Source: DASZTV01 sp036267875
GTDB lineage: Bacteria; Actinomycetota; Actinomycetes; JAFAQI01
Direction of reading: 5' to 3'
Assembly: GCA_036267875.1 (NCBI GenBank)
Contig: DATAVE010000116.1
Location: 1 to 42,018 of the forward strand
Length of the DNA: 42,018 nucleotides
The notes below the pieces were generated by a model. It had not been told where the DNA came from, made no database searches, and saw nothing but the letters and a program-made list of their open reading frames with translations. Every line of letters begins with the position of its first letter. Position 1 is the first letter of the stretch. A program made the translations under genes and the position numbers. This document shows positions 15,751-23,548 of the stretch, in pieces.

Positions 15751-16416
15751 CTATCTGCGAGCTGCCGGCTGACGGGCCAGCTCCAGCACCCTGGACGAGG
15801 CACCGACCGTCTGAGCAGCGATCTCGAGGTACTGCCGGGCGAGGGCCTGCACGCTCAGCTCCCCGTCAGCCCTGAACCAAGTGGCGATTGCCTGGATCAT
15901 TCCGAGCAGGGCACGCGACGTCGCCGAAGGGTTGCTGACGTTGAAGCTTCCGGCGCCAACCCCACCCTCGATCGTTCGTTGCAGCATGTACTCGATGACA
16001 CGTCGACGCTCGCTGTAGGCGCGCCGGTTCTCGGAGCTCAGCGAGCGAATCTCCGCGTCCATCGCCGCGCTCTTAGTGTTGTTCGCGAGGTACAGGACCT
16101 GACACTCGACCAGATTGAGAAAGCGCTGTACCTGATCGGTGCCGGCGTCAGAGAGAGCTAGCTCGCAGTTCTCGATCACCCGATTGATCGAGGAGTCGAG
16201 AAGGGCGTAGAGGATGGCCTCTTTGTTGGCGTGGTGGTAGTAGAGCGCCGGAACAGTGAGATTGGCACGGCGGGCGATGTCGCGCACGCTCGTCCCGTGG
16301 TAGCCGTCGTCGTAGAACGCGTCGAGAGCTCCGGCCAAGATCGGTGACAGGTCGGGCTGGCTGGCCGTCCGCCAGGTCGTGGATGGCGCCCGCTTGCGCT
16401 CTTTGGTCTGCGCCAT
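15751..16416 (-). CDS. TetR/AcrR-family transcriptional regulator (candidate regulator of motif A)
   Basis: 221 residues. The helix-turn-helix is at about residues 41-72: TSVRDIARRANLTVPALYYH followed by HANKEAILYAL. The remainder is helical and ends in a Trp-containing GMIQAIATWFRADGELS segment typical of TetR regulators that sense acyl-CoA esters (KstR-like C-terminal domains). It is divergently transcribed from an acyl-CoA dehydrogenase, and a motif-A site lies in the shared 213-base promoter region, the classic arrangement for autoregulation. It is therefore the best candidate to bind motif A at 740, 14786 and 16516. Ligand: probably a CoA thioester of the pathway, which is inference. Confidence 0.88.
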   Translation of the reverse strand: MAQTKERKRAPSTTWRTASQPDLSPILAGALDAFYDDGYHGTSVRDIARRANLTVPALYYHHANKEAILYALLDSSINRVIENCELALSDAGTDQVQRFLNLVECQVLYLANNTKSAAMDAEIRSLSSENRRAYSERRRVIEYMLQRTIEGGVGAGSFNVSNPSATSRALLGMIQAIATWFRADGELSVQALARQYLEIAAQTVGASSRVLELARQPAARR

Positions 16417-16515
16417 CCCTACCTCCGGGTCCCATTCACGTGCCGAGACTAGAGAGTGCCGGCGGCCCCTTCGCTGGCTTCGCGGCTTGACCGAGCCTTA
16501 GTGTCGCACATAGCC

Positions 16516-16534
16516 TGAGCGAGCGTTCACTAGG
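16516..16534 (+). promoter_or_regulatory. Motif-A operator candidate between TetR and acyl-CoA dehydrogenase genes
   Basis: TGAGCGAGCGTTCACTAGG, preceded by TAGCC exactly as at 735-739. The inner part AGCGAGCGTTCACT is an imperfect palindrome (AGYGA..TCRCT). It lies 100 bases before the TetR start and 96 bases before the dehydrogenase start, that is, centrally in the divergent region 16417-16629. No gene is seen in that region. Confidence 0.6.
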
Positions 16535-16629
16535 CCAGGCACGACACTCGATCGTTCGGTTGAGGCAGGATCGATGATTGTCAGGCTGGTAGACCACGAG
16601 CCGTCGTTGCGATCGATCGGCTAGCCGCG

Positions 16630-17784
16630 ATGGACCGCGGCCTGTACTCGACCGACCATGAGCTCTACCGGGAGACCGTCCAGCGCTTCGTCGAGCACGA
16701 GGTCGTGCCCAAGCAAAGTGAGTGGGACGCACAACGCCTCATCGGACGCGATACCTGGCTGGCGGCGGGACGACAGGGCCTGGTAGGGCTGAGCGGCCCT
16801 GAACGATTCGGCGGTCTGGGGCTGACCGACTACCGGTTTCGCAATGTGATCCATGAGGAGCTCGCCAAAGTTGGCGCGGCAGCGTTGACGTCCAGCCTGT
16901 CTCTTCAGGACGACATCGTCATGCCGTACTTCGTCTCACTGGCCACTGCTGAGCAACAGCAACGATGGTTGTCCGGAATCTGCGGTGGCGAGCTCATCGC
17001 GGCGATCGCAATGACCGAACCGAGTACCGGCAGCGACCTTCGGGCGATCAAGACGAGCGGGCGACGAGTGCCCACGGGCTGGATGGTCAACGGCGCCAAG
17101 ACATTCATCACCTCAGGCATTCAGGCCGACGTCGTCGTCGTGGTCGCTCGGACCGATCCCGCAGCCGGGCGCGACGGCTTCACGCTGTTCGTGGTCGAGG
17201 ACGGGATGCCGGGATTCACGCGGGGTCGAAAGCTCGACAAGGTCGGGCTAGCCGCGCAGGACACTGCCGAGCTGTTCTTTGACGACGTGCTCGTCCCGGC
17301 CGACAACGTTCTCGGCGCGGTGGGAGGCGCATTCAACGAGCTGATGCGGAACCTTCCGTTGGAACGCCTGTCCATTGCAGCGGCGGCAATCGCATCAGCC
17401 GACGCGGCGCTTGCCTGGACCCTCGACTATGTGCAGCAGCGGACCGCCTTTGGTCAACCCATCGCGGACTTCCAGAACACCCGCTTCGTACTCGCGGAGG
17501 TGTCCACGGAGCTTGACGTCACGCGGGCGTACGTCGATCGAGCGGTTGTGGCCGTCGGTGAGGGACGGCTGTCGGCGGTCGAGGCGGCGAAGGCGAAATG
17601 GTGGGCGACCGATGTCCAGGGCCGGGTCATCGACCGACTCCTCCAGCTCTTCGGCGGATACGGCTACATGCTGGAGTTTCCGATCGCACAGGCATGGAAG
17701 GACGCGCGCGTTCAGCGGATCTTCGGGGGAACGAACGAGATCATGAAGGAGATCATCGGGCGCGACCTGGTGGGTCGCCGCTAG
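16630..17784 (+). CDS. Acyl-CoA dehydrogenase (long-chain/isovaleryl-type)
   Basis: 384 residues, full length for the FAD-dependent family. AMTEPSTGSDL is the FAD/substrate-loop signature 1, RTAFGQPIADFQ the FAD-binding signature, and RIFGGTNEIMKEIIGRDL the C-terminal cofactor loop. The catalytic base is probably Glu245 in LPLERLSI, the position used by isovaleryl- and long-chain dehydrogenases, not the C-terminal position of medium-chain enzymes. It catalyses alpha,beta-dehydrogenation of an acyl-CoA, passing electrons to ETF. All active-site motifs are present, so it can act as a homotetramer, unlike the pair at 33-35 kb. No strong ribosome site is seen before the ATG. Confidence 0.92.
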   Translation: MDRGLYSTDHELYRETVQRFVEHEVVPKQSEWDAQRLIGRDTWLAAGRQGLVGLSGPERFGGLGLTDYRFRNVIHEELAKVGAAALTSSLSLQDDIVMPYFVSLATAEQQQRWLSGICGGELIAAIAMTEPSTGSDLRAIKTSGRRVPTGWMVNGAKTFITSGIQADVVVVVARTDPAAGRDGFTLFVVEDGMPGFTRGRKLDKVGLAAQDTAELFFDDVLVPADNVLGAVGGAFNELMRNLPLERLSIAAAAIASADAALAWTLDYVQQRTAFGQPIADFQNTRFVLAEVSTELDVTRAYVDRAVVAVGEGRLSAVEAAKAKWWATDVQGRVIDRLLQLFGGYGYMLEFPIAQAWKDARVQRIFGGTNEIMKEIIGRDLVGRR

Positions 17785-17820
17785 GCAATCGACGAAGACC
17801 CGGCTGGGCGGCTCGACGTA

Positions 17821-18474
17821 TCAATCGGAGGAGGCCTTGCGAGTCGTGCCGTAACCGCGGTTCATCGCCGCTTCGATCACCTTGGCGAGGTCCTCCTCGG
17901 TCAGGGTGCTCGGCGTACCCAAGGTCAACGAGCGGGTGTAAAGCTCGCAGCACCACTCGAGCATTTCGAGGGTCTCGCACGCGCTCGCGATCGTCTGGCC
18001 GTGCGCGACCGACCCGTGGTTGGCCATCAGCGCGGCCGTCTTGCCCTCGAGGGCGGTGGCGACGTTCTGCGCCAGCTCCGGACTGCCGAACGTGGCGTAC
18101 GGCGCGGTCCGCACCGAGCCGCCGAGCATCAGCTGGCTGTAGTGGATCACCGGCAGCTCGGCGTGGGTGCAGGCCACCGCGGTCGAGGCGAGGCCGTGCG
18201 CGTGAGCAACTGCCTTCGCAAAAGACTTCTTGTAGACCAACAGATGGAGCTCGAGCTCCGAGGTCGGCGCGAGCTCGCCGTCGACGATCTGACCCTCGAA
18301 GTCGACGACCGTCATCATCTCCGGAGTGAGCTCCTCGAGGACTCCGCCCGTGGGTGTGATCACCACGTGGTCACCGGCGCGGATCGACAGATTTCCCGCC
18401 GTCCCGGTCACGAGTCCCTTGGCGGCAACCCGGTGGCAAGCCCCAGCTAGCTGGGCGCGTTCGGCTTCGAGCAT
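17821..18474 (-). CDS. Class II aldolase/adducin family protein
   Basis: 217 residues from ATG at 18474. The longer open frame upstream runs antisense into the DUF1206 gene and is rejected. GTAGNLSIRAGDHVVITPTG is the phosphate-binding N-terminal region of L-fuculose-phosphate aldolase relatives. The zinc site is shown by SELELHLLVY (Glu), VAHAHGLAST (two His) and the third His in ANHGSVAHG. Family members cleave L-fuculose-1-phosphate or L-ribulose-5-phosphate-type sugars, or act as epimerases. The FGGY kinase at 40 kb could supply a phosphorylated sugar, but the genes are far apart. It is convergent with the dehydrogenase gene, with a 36-base gap. Confidence 0.88.
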   Translation of the reverse strand: MLEAERAQLAGACHRVAAKGLVTGTAGNLSIRAGDHVVITPTGGVLEELTPEMMTVVDFEGQIVDGELAPTSELELHLLVYKKSFAKAVAHAHGLASTAVACTHAELPVIHYSQLMLGGSVRTAPYATFGSPELAQNVATALEGKTAALMANHGSVAHGQTIASACETLEMLEWCCELYTRSLTLGTPSTLTEEDLAKVIEAAMNRGYGTTRKASSD

Positions 18475-18584
18475 CGTGATCCAGACCCCATCCTTGGCGA
18501 AGGCCACCGAAACGTACACGACCACTCCCGGTGCATGGGGACCTCGCTCCGCCGCCGACACTGGGCGCGCCGCGAGGCTTGCCG

Positions 18585-19472
18585 ATGATCGATCGAACGT
18601 GGTTGCGGGTACGGACGGGCGTGTCGTCTGTGCTGTCCCGGCTTCGACCGACTCGGCAGCCGCGCCGCTCGGGGGGCCGCCGCCTGCGCCGACCGGGCCG
18701 GCTGGCGGTGGTGGTCGCCCGGCTCGGGTTGGCGGCGCGGACCGGCTTCTACCTGCTGCTGGTCTACCTGATTGTCCGGCTGACGCTCGCGTCGAACAAC
18801 GCCCGTCAACCGAATGCGCATGGCGCGATCGCCACCGTCGCTCGCGGGCCGTCCGGAGTCGCGTTGCTGGTGGTGGCGGCGGCCGGTTTCGCCGCGTTCG
18901 GCAGCATCCGGATCTGGGTCGCGTGGCGGGACGGGCGTTCCTCGCCATGGGTCCGCTGCCGCACCGCCCTGCAGGGCGTGTTCTACCTCGTGCTCGGATG
19001 GGTGCCGCTGTCCTATGCGCTCGGCAGCCACTCGTCCGGTGACGAGCAGCAGCAGCACCAGACAGTCGCCGACCTGCTCCATCTGCCGGGCGGCCCCGTA
19101 ATCGTGTTCGCGCTCGGCGTCATCATCTGCGCAGTCGCGGCGTACCAGGTGCGGACCGGTGTCGATCGCGACTACGTCAAGGGGATGGCGATCGACGATG
19201 CTCCACCGTGGGTACGCCGACTGGTGCTCGCGTCCGGGGTCGTCGGAATCCCCGCACGTGCCCTAGTGTTCCTTCCGGTCGGCGTGTTCTTCATGGTCGC
19301 CGCGGTGCAAGGAGATCCGAGCCACGCGGATGGGCTCGACCGCGAGCTGACCTCGCTCACGGGCAGTGCCTGGGGCGAGGCCGTGCTGATGCTGTGCGCG
19401 GCCGGACTGCTCGTCTTTGTCGTCTACTCCGCGCTGGAGACGCGCTACCGCGAGGTCGCGCGCGACCGGTGA
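18585..19472 (+). CDS. DUF1206 membrane protein
   Basis: 295 residues from ATG at 18585, with GAGG seven bases upstream. A 54-base longer start at 18531 is possible. An Arg-rich cytoplasmic head (RPTRQPRRSGGRRLRRPGR) precedes three similar units, each of two membrane segments: LAARTGFYLLLVYLIVRL, then RTALQGVFYLVLGWVPLSY, then VVGIPARALVFLPVGVFF, each followed by a second hydrophobic helix. This threefold pattern with R-x-G/A-x-x-Y/F is diagnostic of DUF1206, found widely in Actinobacteria. Function is unknown. It is probably single-gene and divergent from the aldolase. Confidence 0.88.
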   Translation: MIDRTWLRVRTGVSSVLSRLRPTRQPRRSGGRRLRRPGRLAVVVARLGLAARTGFYLLLVYLIVRLTLASNNARQPNAHGAIATVARGPSGVALLVVAAAGFAAFGSIRIWVAWRDGRSSPWVRCRTALQGVFYLVLGWVPLSYALGSHSSGDEQQQHQTVADLLHLPGGPVIVFALGVIICAVAAYQVRTGVDRDYVKGMAIDDAPPWVRRLVLASGVVGIPARALVFLPVGVFFMVAAVQGDPSHADGLDRELTSLTGSAWGEAVLMLCAAGLLVFVVYSALETRYREVARDR

Positions 19473-19512
19473 ACCGGGTACGAGAGAACTCCCCCACGAC
19501 GGCGCTCGTCAC

Positions 19513-19528
19513 CTACCTGCCTAGGTAG
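19513..19528. terminator. Small stem-loop downstream of the DUF1206 gene and of tRNA-Lys
   Basis: CTACCT (19513-19518) and AGGTAG (19523-19528) form a 6-bp stem with a 4-base loop in the 91-base space between the convergent DUF1206 and tRNA genes. There is no T-run on either strand, so termination is only a guess. Confidence 0.3.
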
Positions 19529-19563
19529 CGGTAAGCATCAGCCGGGGTCACACAAGATTGCCG

Positions 19564-19637
19564 TGCGCCGCCAGGGATTCGAACCCCGGACCCGCTGATT
19601 AAGAGTCAGCTGCTCTAACCAACTGAGCTAGCGGCGC
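19564..19637 (-). tRNA. tRNA-Lys (anticodon CTT)
   Basis: 74 bases. The acceptor stem is GCGCCGC/GCGGCGC, the D stem GCTC/GAGC, and the anticodon stem GCTGA/TCAGC with loop CTCTTAA, giving anticodon CTT. The variable loop is GGGTC and the T arm is CGGGG-TTCGAAT-CCCTG with one G-T pair. The discriminator base is A and the CCA end is not encoded. It reads AAG lysine codons, the preferred lysine codon in such GC-rich genomes. No integrase gene or repeat of its 3' end is visible nearby. Confidence 0.97.
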
Positions 19638-19652
19638 GTCCCGGCGAGCCTA

Positions 19653-21695
19653 TCAGCGCCGCCGCGGAGACACTCCGGATTCCGCGAGCACGCGGATGCC
19701 TCCCCGCGTTCCAGTTCCATCCGTGACTCTGACCGTCAGGTGGCGTACCCCGGCTGCATAGCGACTCGGGAGAATCGGGCCAGACCCGCTTCGCCCATCG
19801 ACGTACCAGCGGATCGCCAGGACATTGCCGTCTCCGCCCCGAACCACAATGCGGGTCGCGTCACCTCCCCGCGCCGGCGCGAAGCCGATCCGCAGCTTCG
19901 GGAACACCCTCACGGTGAACGAAGTCGTCACCGGGTTGCCGTCCGCGTCGAGGATCCGCGCGGTGATGTGGTGCACGCCGACGCCGAACGAGTGATCGAC
20001 GATGTACGGGCGTAGATCCGAGCCGGAGAAGTCGTGGTAGCCGGTGACCGCACCGAAGCTCCAGTGCACCCGGCCGGTCGGGTTCTCCTTGATGTTGAAG
20101 CCACCAACCGGAAGGCCGTCCGCCGTTGTCGCCTCCGGAAGGTCGGGTGGGGAGTACGTCGCGATCATCCGAACCTTCGCCGTGCCACCGGGACCGGCGT
20201 CGGTGACGAACGGACCACCGACAACCTGCAGCCCCGGATAGAGCGCCTGCAACGGATCGACCTGCTCGGGCGCGAGCGAGCGGTGCCGAGTCGCGAAACC
20301 GATCGCCGAGAGGTTCTGCTCCTGGCCCGCGATCACGTCGTCACCAGTGACCGCGGAAGCGGAGTTGGTGAACGTGTCCGACGGATAGATCTCGGCGAAC
20401 GGCGTGACATAGGCCGGATAGAAGTAGCCGAGGTCGTCCTGACCCTTCGACAGCGCCACCACGGTCGCGTCGGGCGCGGCGATCGCAAGGGTCTGCCGGA
20501 TCTCCGGGAACGGCTCGCCCGGCATCGAGACGTAGGCGATGTTGCCCACCCGCAAGGCGGTCACCCAGGTGCCGACGTCGAGTCCGGTCTGGTAGGGCGC
20601 AGTGTCCCTGCGATCGACCGGGTACTGCCCGAGCACGTTCTCGACTTGCTGCTTCTGCTTGACCGGTAAGTGGTTGGCCGCAACCAGCGCGAGCAGGAGG
20701 GCGCCGGTTCCCGGGATCTGGATCATCCGCTGTGAGGCTGCGATCCGGTTGCTCATCACGGGGTGCGAGTCGGCGAGCGCCCGGTCGACGAGGTTCAGCA
20801 CATCGGCTGCGAAGACGTGGTCCTCGGGGATGTCGGTGGCCTGCACCGGCGTCTCCTCGCGACCCAGCGTCGCAGGGCCGACGAGGGCGATGCCGCCGAG
20901 CTGACGCTGCATCGCGTTGCGCACCAGTCCGGGGTAGTCGGCAGTGAGGTGACGGATTCGCGAGCCGCTGACGATGTCGGGATGCGCGGGAATCGTCGCG
21001 TAGGTCGCGATCGTCGCGCCGGTCGCGGGACTGACCGCCTGCAACACCGCGAGCAACGGGTCATCCGCCCAGCCGGGAAAGCCGTCGTACTGCGACACGA
21101 TGTCGACATCGAGAGCCGACCCGTCCGCGGTGCCGAAGCGCAGGTACGCCGGCTGGGCATGCGACGCCGCCTCGACGAGCGCCCTCTCCTCAGCGTCGGT
21201 GACGGCCTTGAGGTAGGCGAGCGGAACCGGGCCCCACAAACCTTCGAGCGTGGGCGCGGAATGGCTGTGCGTTGCCTGGATGATGATGTCGCCCGCGTTG
21301 ATCGCCGGCCCCCGACGTGCCGCATCGATCGTCGCCGCGGCCGCCGTGCGCGCGGCCGTGATGCCGTACTGCGGGCCCTCCTGGTACGCCGCGAACTCCG
21401 CCTGCGCGTCGATCACGGCCATCTCTACGGCGTGACGGCCGTTGCTGATGTAGATCGCCCGGACCGACAGCCCAGGCCCGATGACGCTGCCGGGCTTGAT
21501 CGGCGGGCTCTGACCGAAGCCGCCCGAGTAGACCGTGACCTTGGGGTCGATCCCCACGACAGCGGCACCGACTCGAAACAGCGGCGGGTGAGCGGCGGGA
21601 GATCGAACCGTCGCAACGGCCCCCGCCGGGCTCAGCGTCGCTACCCAGGTCACCGCGACCGACACCGCAGCAAGCGTCGCGATCCGTCCACGCAT
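19653..21695 (-). CDS. Secreted ceramidase-like protein (neutral/alkaline ceramidase N-terminal fold)
   Basis: 680 residues from ATG at 21695 (GTG at 21701 also possible). Residues 1-27 form a Sec signal peptide ending near AGA. The N-terminal domain follows neutral ceramidase: FRVGAAVVGIDP, QATHSHSAPT with H143 and H145, YATIPAHPD with H238, MPGEPFPE with E394, and tyrosines in DLGYFYPAYV (424-429), which together could form the zinc site. The usual catalytic-serine motif GD(V/M)SPN is not seen: the expected place reads GGIALVGPATLGREE. Residues from about 560 onwards look like Ig/PKD-type beta domains. It is therefore extracellular and zinc-binding by similarity, but probably not an ordinary ceramidase. 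Confidence 0.8.
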   Translation of the reverse strand: MRGRIATLAAVSVAVTWVATLSPAGAVATVRSPAAHPPLFRVGAAVVGIDPKVTVYSGGFGQSPPIKPGSVIGPGLSVRAIYISNGRHAVEMAVIDAQAEFAAYQEGPQYGITAARTAAAATIDAARRGPAINAGDIIIQATHSHSAPTLEGLWGPVPLAYLKAVTDAEERALVEAASHAQPAYLRFGTADGSALDVDIVSQYDGFPGWADDPLLAVLQAVSPATGATIATYATIPAHPDIVSGSRIRHLTADYPGLVRNAMQRQLGGIALVGPATLGREETPVQATDIPEDHVFAADVLNLVDRALADSHPVMSNRIAASQRMIQIPGTGALLLALVAANHLPVKQKQQVENVLGQYPVDRRDTAPYQTGLDVGTWVTALRVGNIAYVSMPGEPFPEIRQTLAIAAPDATVVALSKGQDDLGYFYPAYVTPFAEIYPSDTFTNSASAVTGDDVIAGQEQNLSAIGFATRHRSLAPEQVDPLQALYPGLQVVGGPFVTDAGPGGTAKVRMIATYSPPDLPEATTADGLPVGGFNIKENPTGRVHWSFGAVTGYHDFSGSDLRPYIVDHSFGVGVHHITARILDADGNPVTTSFTVRVFPKLRIGFAPARGGDATRIVVRGGDGNVLAIRWYVDGRSGSGPILPSRYAAGVRHLTVRVTDGTGTRGGIRVLAESGVSPRRR

Positions 21696-21749
21696 GCGCA
21701 CATGTTCTCCGCGGCACCCCAATGTGCCTGCCACGCACACTGGTAGGTC

Positions 21750-22304
21750 ATGAGGCTCTTCGCCGCGATCGATCCGCCGGACGCGGAGCGCGAGCGGCTG
21801 CTCGCGTGGCTGACCGCCGCGCATCTGCAGACCACCGACCTGCGACTGACGCCGAGCGACCAGTGGCACGTCACCCTCGCGTTCTACGGCGAGGTGCCCG
21901 GTGCGGACCTGCCGGAGCTGACCGAACGGTTGCGTCGCGCGGCGCAACGGTCCGACGCACTCGGTCTCCAGCTGCGGGGCGTGGGGTCGTTTCCCGGTGA
22001 CCCGGCCCGCGCCAAAGTGCTGTGGGTCGGGGTGGACGGCGACCTCCCGCAGCTGCGGCGGCTGGCCGAACGCTGCGTCGCCGCCGGCCGGCGCACCGGT
22101 CTCGATGTCGACACCCGCAAGTACCGCGCCCATGTCACGATCGGCCGGCCACGGCGGCCTGCCCCGATCGACCTGCGGCCAACGCTGGAGGCACTTCCGC
22201 CGTTCGTCGGGGAACCGTGGATCGCAACGACCGTCCGGCTGGTGCGCAGCCACCTCGGAGCCCAGGTACGCCACGAGACGCTCGAAGAGATGTCGTTGGA
22301 CTGA
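21750..22304 (+). CDS. thpR: RNA 2',3'-cyclic phosphodiesterase
   Basis: 184 residues, the normal length of the 2H phosphoesterase family. The two HxTx motifs that make the active site are visible as WHVTLAFYGEV (H40, T42) and YRAHVTIGRP (H128, T130). It starts MRLFAAIDPPD, the typical FAAI opening. It hydrolyses 2',3'-cyclic phosphodiester ends of RNA and is cytosolic. GGTAGGT directly upstream may be the ribosome site. It is divergent from the ceramidase-like gene with 54 bases between. A housekeeping-type gene unrelated to the catabolic modules. Confidence 0.92.
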   Translation: MRLFAAIDPPDAERERLLAWLTAAHLQTTDLRLTPSDQWHVTLAFYGEVPGADLPELTERLRRAAQRSDALGLQLRGVGSFPGDPARAKVLWVGVDGDLPQLRRLAERCVAAGRRTGLDVDTRKYRAHVTIGRPRRPAPIDLRPTLEALPPFVGEPWIATTVRLVRSHLGAQVRHETLEEMSLD

Positions 22305-22350
22305 ATGGGCTAGCGCCCGTTTATTCGGCGAAAGATTGGGTCCACAAACC

Positions 22351-22366
22351 CTGACATTCGTGTCAG
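22351..22366. promoter_or_regulatory. Motif-B operator candidate upstream of the DMT-type gene
   Basis: CTGACATTCGTGTCAG, flanked on the left by CAAACC exactly as at 40261-40266 (11 identical bases CAAACCCTGAC in all). It is the only clear element with the putative promoter in the 108-base gap 22305-22412. Confidence 0.6.
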
Positions 22367-22373
22367 ATGACTA

Positions 22374-22403
22374 GCGACAGGGTGGCGGACCCGCCCTTAC
22401 GCT
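22374..22403 (+). promoter_or_regulatory. Putative promoter giving a near-leaderless transcript
   Basis: GCGACA (22374-22379) and TACGCT (22398-22403) are spaced 18 bases. The predicted start of transcription is only a few bases before the ATG at 22413, so the mRNA would be leaderless or nearly so. No ribosome site precedes the ATG, which agrees. Confidence 0.35.
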
Positions 22404-22412
22404 GGATGCCTC

Positions 22413-23456
22413 ATGTTGTCTCCCCTCGGCATCCTCGCGCTCGCGCTCTCGTTTGCGACCGCGCTGTGCTACGCCGCGGGCTACGTCTTGCAGTACCACG
22501 AGGCGCACCAGGCGCCGGACCGGCTGTTCCTGTCGCCCAAGCTGCTGCTCGAGCTCGCCCGCCACCGCATCTGGGTGGCCGGCATCATCGTGATGTTCAT
22601 CGGGAGCGGGCTGCAGGCGGCGGCGCTGGCGGCCGGCAGCCTCGCGGTGGTCGAGCCGATCCTGTGTGCCTCGCTGCTGTTCGCGTTGCCGCTGTCGGCG
22701 GCGTGGCGACGCGAGCGGCTGACTCGCCGGGACTGGACCGGAGCCCTTGCAGTCTGCGTGGGCCTGGCCCTGCTCCTCGGCGTCGGGGCGCCAAGCGTCG
22801 GCCGTCCGACGATGCCGCAGAGCGAGTGGCTGCTCGTCACGCTCGCCGCATGGGGCGCCGCGCTGATCTGCGTGGCGGCCGGGAAGCGGACCAGCGCACA
22901 GGCGCCGCGGGCGGCGCTGATCGGCGCTGCGGCCGGCATCCTGTCCGGGCTGCAGGACGCGCTTACCCACTACACGCTTCATGAGATGTCCGTCCACGGC
23001 TACTTCTCGCAGACTCTGTCGTGGCAGCTCTGGGTGCAGGTCGCAGCCGGCATCTACTCGATCGCGCTCATGCAATCGGCGTACAAGGCAGGACCCCTGA
23101 CCGCGGGACTCCCGATGATCGCCGTTGGTGAGCCCGTGGTCGGAATGCTGATCGGTGTCGTCGCGCTGAACGAGCACCTCCACGCTTCGACCGCGGCACT
23201 GACGTTCGAGTCGATCGGCGGCGTCGTCATGCTCGCGGGCACCTGGTCGCTGTGTCGCTCACCGCTGGTGTTGGGTCGCAACCACCCGAGCCGACTGGCG
23301 CACGAGGCCGTGCAGCACCTCGAGGCGAAGCTTGCCCCGGTCAAGGACGCCGCTGAGGCGGCGCTCGGGGCCGCCCGCCGGAAGCCTGGTGTGACGCGGG
23401 CCCGGTATGCGAGCCTGCAGGCGGTCACGATGTTCCTGTTCTTCCGCAACCGCTGA
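22413..23456 (+). CDS. DMT-superfamily (NIPA/EamA-like) membrane transporter
   Basis: 347 residues with about nine or ten membrane segments, then a C-terminal charged helix (residues 290-335, alternating Ala/Lys/Glu, possibly coiled). It begins LGILALALSFATALCYAAGYVLQ, and the segments AGSLAVVEPILCASLLFALPLSA and AGPLTAGLPMIAVGEPVVGMLIGV are inverted-repeat EamA-like motifs (one per half). Actinobacterial proteins of this type are annotated as DMT transporters; the cargo is unknown. The motif-B site 47-62 bases upstream suggests co-regulation with the GMC operon that follows, so export or import of a pathway intermediate is possible. Confidence 0.8.
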   Translation: MLSPLGILALALSFATALCYAAGYVLQYHEAHQAPDRLFLSPKLLLELARHRIWVAGIIVMFIGSGLQAAALAAGSLAVVEPILCASLLFALPLSAAWRRERLTRRDWTGALAVCVGLALLLGVGAPSVGRPTMPQSEWLLVTLAAWGAALICVAAGKRTSAQAPRAALIGAAAGILSGLQDALTHYTLHEMSVHGYFSQTLSWQLWVQVAAGIYSIALMQSAYKAGPLTAGLPMIAVGEPVVGMLIGVVALNEHLHASTAALTFESIGGVVMLAGTWSLCRSPLVLGRNHPSRLAHEAVQHLEAKLAPVKDAAEAALGAARRKPGVTRARYASLQAVTMFLFFRNR

Positions 23457-23470
23457 GTTCTCAGGGGCCA

Positions 23471-23499
23471 TCGACGCCCGGCCCGGGTCACCGTACGAT
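23471..23499 (+). promoter_or_regulatory. Putative promoter of the GMC operon
   Basis: TCGACG (23471-23476) and TACGAT (23494-23499) with a 17-base spacer fit a sigma-70-type actinobacterial promoter. The expected transcription start, near 23506, lies just before the motif-B palindrome at 23512-23527, the standard place for a blocking repressor. Confidence 0.45.
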
Positions 23500-23511
23500 T
23501 CGCTTCGTTGT

Positions 23512-23527
23512 CTGACACGCGTGTCAG
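23512..23527. promoter_or_regulatory. Motif-B operator candidate, perfect 16-bp palindrome
   Basis: CTGACACGCGTGTCAG is fully self-complementary. It lies between the putative promoter and the start at 23549, and the TetR gene at 28850 is in the operon it precedes, so autoregulation is the simplest reading. The right flank GGGA also follows the site at 34113. Confidence 0.7.
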
Positions 23528-23548
23528 GGATTGAGCGGAGCAGCAGAC

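Noticed and set aside
17513..17524. TGACGTCA palindrome resembling a motif-B core
   Set aside because: Inside the acyl-CoA dehydrogenase coding region and without the motif-B spacing.
19564..19637. tRNA-Lys as attachment site of an integrated element
   Set aside because: No integrase, no phage or plasmid genes, and no repeat of the tRNA 3' end were seen in the window.
21698..21727. GCACAT ... ATGTGC inverted repeat between the ceramidase-like gene and thpR
   Set aside because: Six-base arms 18 bases apart, overlapping a start codon, with no second copy elsewhere; cannot be told from chance.
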